A DNA stretch of 64,000 nucleotides from Ascidia mentula (Eukaryota; Chordata; Ascidiacea; Phlebobranchia; Ascidiidae): NCBI GenBank assembly GCA_947561715.1, contig OX387199.1, positions 7,135,001-7,199,000 of the forward strand. The letters are read 5' to 3'. A program made the position numbers and the translations under genes. The notes beneath the pieces are model-generated. The model had not been told where the DNA came from and ran no database searches. It was given only the letters and a program-made list of their open reading frames with translations. The first letter of the stretch is position 1. Each line of letters opens with the position of its first letter. Shown in pieces: positions 61,553 through 64,000 of the stretch.

Positions 61553-62963
61553 AGGATGCATACACATGCACAAATGTACAGCAAATTATAGGTAGAAATT
61601 TATATATGGGCGGAATCGTCGACATGAAGCAAAAATGCAGCTATGCGCCGAATAGATGGAAGTTACCACAAAAATAGCAATGTATAATACAGTCTCTAAC
61701 ATCAAAATGCACAGAATGCGCGAGGCTGCGACAAGTCACATTTACTACGAGTAGAATTTTTAACGAGGTTTCTTTCACTGGCAGTTTCCTCCTGTATGGG
61801 CATTTTTGAATCAATATCACATTTTGTACCAGTTTCCCTGGGTGAAAATGTGAAAAGGAACACAAATAGTGCGACAAGAAGGCACTGAATTTGCCGTCTT
61901 ACGGCGGAATTAGGTTTCGGAATGATTAAGGTTTAAAGGGGCAAGGTTAGAAGCTAGGTGGTAAGGAACTTGGTAAGGAATTGGTGTGGTCAGCGTGGTG
62001 CAGGACAAGCAGAAATAAAAACGTTCTCAACATATTATTTTTTTGCGGGATTTATACAAGACCCCGCAGAGACCGTTTATTGTGGTCACAGGCAGCTTTC
62101 AAAGCTGTTGGGTGTTTAGGTGATTTCCGTCAATACAAAGCGAGAAATGCGTATCGATGGTGTAACACTGTCAAAATGATTGGTGTTTGGCACATTAGTG
62201 CGGAATCTAAAGATAAAGACAAGCCGTGCGATAAGTTTACGCTTTGATTAATGAGCTGTAAGGTGTTGTCCGCATACCCGGAGGTGCGCTGACAGCATAG
62301 GATGTATAATGTTGTGATCTGCGTCTATACGATTACAACATGTTTGTACAGAAAGTGCAAGTACGCGAGGCTGTGGTGTTGAAGGAGCAACATAAGTCTC
62401 CTTCAACGGAAAAATATTGAGTTATTGGAAAGCGAGATAACGCGTTTCAAAAGTTTAAAAATGTTACAGAAACTTTAGGTCGCCAACTGCTATATTTTAA
62501 AAAGTAAAACTGAAACTTTACACACAGAAAAATACATTTGGTCTTAAAACAGCTAAAACCACACGCAACTCGTACGTCATAATCACGATTTGTAGTGACG
62601 TCATAATGCCCTTATTTGTGACGTTATTGCAATTGTGGAAGTAGGAAAACGAGAAACTGAAGCTATTTTTTTTACAAATCGTCGCTTTCGGGCAACAAAC
62701 TCTCTTCCAGAAACTTCATGGATCGTGTTTGGTGATAATTCCGCTGGGGGGCGTCCTCGCGCAGAGCTTTCAAAACCTCAGATTCCTCATTTTCCTCCCT
62801 GGAAAAACGAAGGAATGTTCAAGAGCTGGTTCGGTTTAAAAGGACAATACACTATACCTGCACTGTATATCTCAGAACTGACAATTTGCAATGCCTTCCT
62901 TTCTTTTCTGTCCCTGAAAAAAAACCTGTGCTGCAGTCACTACTACTTACCACTTGGTACTTC

Positions 62964-64000
62964 CTAACAGGTTTTACCAAAATCGTCCTTCTTCCAACTG
63001 ATCTCTTCACTTTCAGATATATATCTTGACTTTACTGTCCACTGCATCCTTATGTTTGAATGCAAAAAAAATGCACACAACTTATTCACTTTGTCGAACA
63101 TTTTACTTTCTTTTGTCTTCAACCTTTTCACAATTTTGTTAATTTCACTGCACAAATTTTTATTTATAACACCAAACTTGTCTATCACCACTGGACTACT
63201 ATACTTGTACGCATACACCTTCGCTGAGGGTGGAAAGTTGTCAATGCACCATTGCACTTCCATCGTCAATACCTCTGTAGGACTATTTATTATACACATG
63301 TGAATAACACTAAAAATTCAGCCAAACCCATTAAACGAAAGTCAGTCTTACAGGAAGATAAACATAAATAATCCGAGGTTTGTGTGTTTACCAGATGCCG
63401 GATAAATCACATGTTCGGGAAGAGGGCCATAATTTTTATGATCACAAATCACAACATTAACTTTCAGGTTTGTTCCTCGATCGGCAACCACACCACACAG
63501 CCAGTCACGACATCCCGTAACGTGACGGGTATATTGGCAAAGTATGACGCAACTATCGGCCAGGAAATGCTTATCAAATCGGACCGGTACGCAATTCACC
63601 CACTCCGCATGATAAAACCGTGTAATGCCTTATAAAGACTTTCATACTGAGCAGAGAATAATGAGAAGGGACGCCCAGCGTACATGGTATTTTCGTGTTA
63701 CAAAGAGCGTGGGTGCCCTGATGTGTGTTTTAGGTGTGGAAGATGGCTGTTTTGGTGTGACTGCCGATGCTGTACCTACACCTGCTCGACACCTACACTC
63801 ATCTGGAGACAAGCTCAACTATCACTAAATTTTACTGCCCTTCTGCTACTTTATTCAGTACAAAGCTCATTCCTGTCTAAATGTCTTTCATAAGACCTTG
63901 CCTAATTGGTATGGCATAAAGACCACTTACTTGGTTGGTGACTGCTTCAATTGACCTTGGTAAGTGTCTTTGACATTTTGGGAAGAATACAATCCAAGGG
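62964..64000 (-). CDS. Unidentified minus-strand gene or gene remnant at the window edge
   Basis: Several protein-like stretches on the minus strand suggest an incomplete multi-exon gene entering from the right. These are: (a) about 64,000-63,930, WIVFFPKCQRHLPRSIEAV, ending at an AACCAA|GTAAGT donor; (b) about 63,630-63,352, RFYHAEWVNCVPVRF then WLCGVVADRGTNLKVNVV; (c) 63,309-62,964, VQWCIDNFPPSAKVYAYKY then RLKTKESKMFDKVNKL. Stretches b and c join in phase across a 42-base GTAAGA-TTTTTAG gap, which would be a very short intron. I do not recognise the family, and the downstream end is ambiguous. An aged DNA-transposon protein or a chance set of frames are alternatives. Confidence 0.35.

Noticed and set aside
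1-64000. Virus-derived elements, LTR elements, CRISPR arrays, rRNA
   Set aside because: No reverse-transcriptase, integrase, capsid or envelope motifs, no long terminal repeats, no regular spacer arrays and no rRNA core sequences were seen on either strand.

Overview
The window looks like a stretch of tunicate (sea squirt) genome, most likely a Ciona-type ascidian. The genes are chordate in character (a cadherin-23, a Dickkopf, a cholesterol-25-hydroxylase-like enzyme). They are cut into many small exons separated by short AT-rich introns with ordinary GT-AG borders. One dispersed repeat also carries a 16-mer nearly identical to the spliced leader I remember for Ciona. I had no database access; genus and orthology calls rest on remembered families.

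Left half (1.2-33.7 kb). One large plus-strand gene runs from 1,209 to 31,871. By following splice sites and codon phase I placed 44 consecutive exons that join without a phase break, giving about 2,350 residues: 19 extracellular cadherin (EC) repeats, a membrane-proximal region, one transmembrane helix and a short tail. It aligns from EC1 to the tail with vertebrate cadherin-23 (27 ECs), so about eight central repeats appear to be absent. The signal-peptide exon(s) must lie upstream. Three genes lie antisense inside its introns: a small basic secreted orphan (3,440-5,254), a Death-domain/NHL-propeller protein (14,397 to at least 16,974) and a complete six-exon fatty-acid-hydroxylase-superfamily enzyme (25,677-27,946). 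At its 3' end cdh23 meets a convergent three-exon orphan gene (33,672-31,868); the tetramer CTAG supplies the stop codon of both genes.

Middle (33.7-50 kb). A probable two-exon small basic orphan (35,106-40,111) is followed by about 10 kb without a gene I can support. That stretch contains several perfect TCF/LEF consensus sites and one copy of the spliced-leader-like repeat.

Right half (50-64 kb). A complete four-exon Dickkopf-family gene (50,120-57,193), with a TATA box and an adjacent TCF-type site, encodes a signal peptide, a very basic and divergent first cysteine region and a canonical ten-cysteine C-terminal domain. It is followed by about 4 kb of apparently non-coding DNA, a candidate signal-peptide exon at 61,197, and at the right edge pieces of an unidentified minus-strand gene whose 5' end lies outside the window.

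The genes do not form one pathway. The organising theme is architectural: a large adhesion gene hosts three antisense genes and overlaps a fourth tail-to-tail, while a secreted Wnt antagonist sits in a wide gene-poor interval with candidate Wnt-responsive sites. No rRNA, tRNA, CRISPR array or virus-derived element was recognised.
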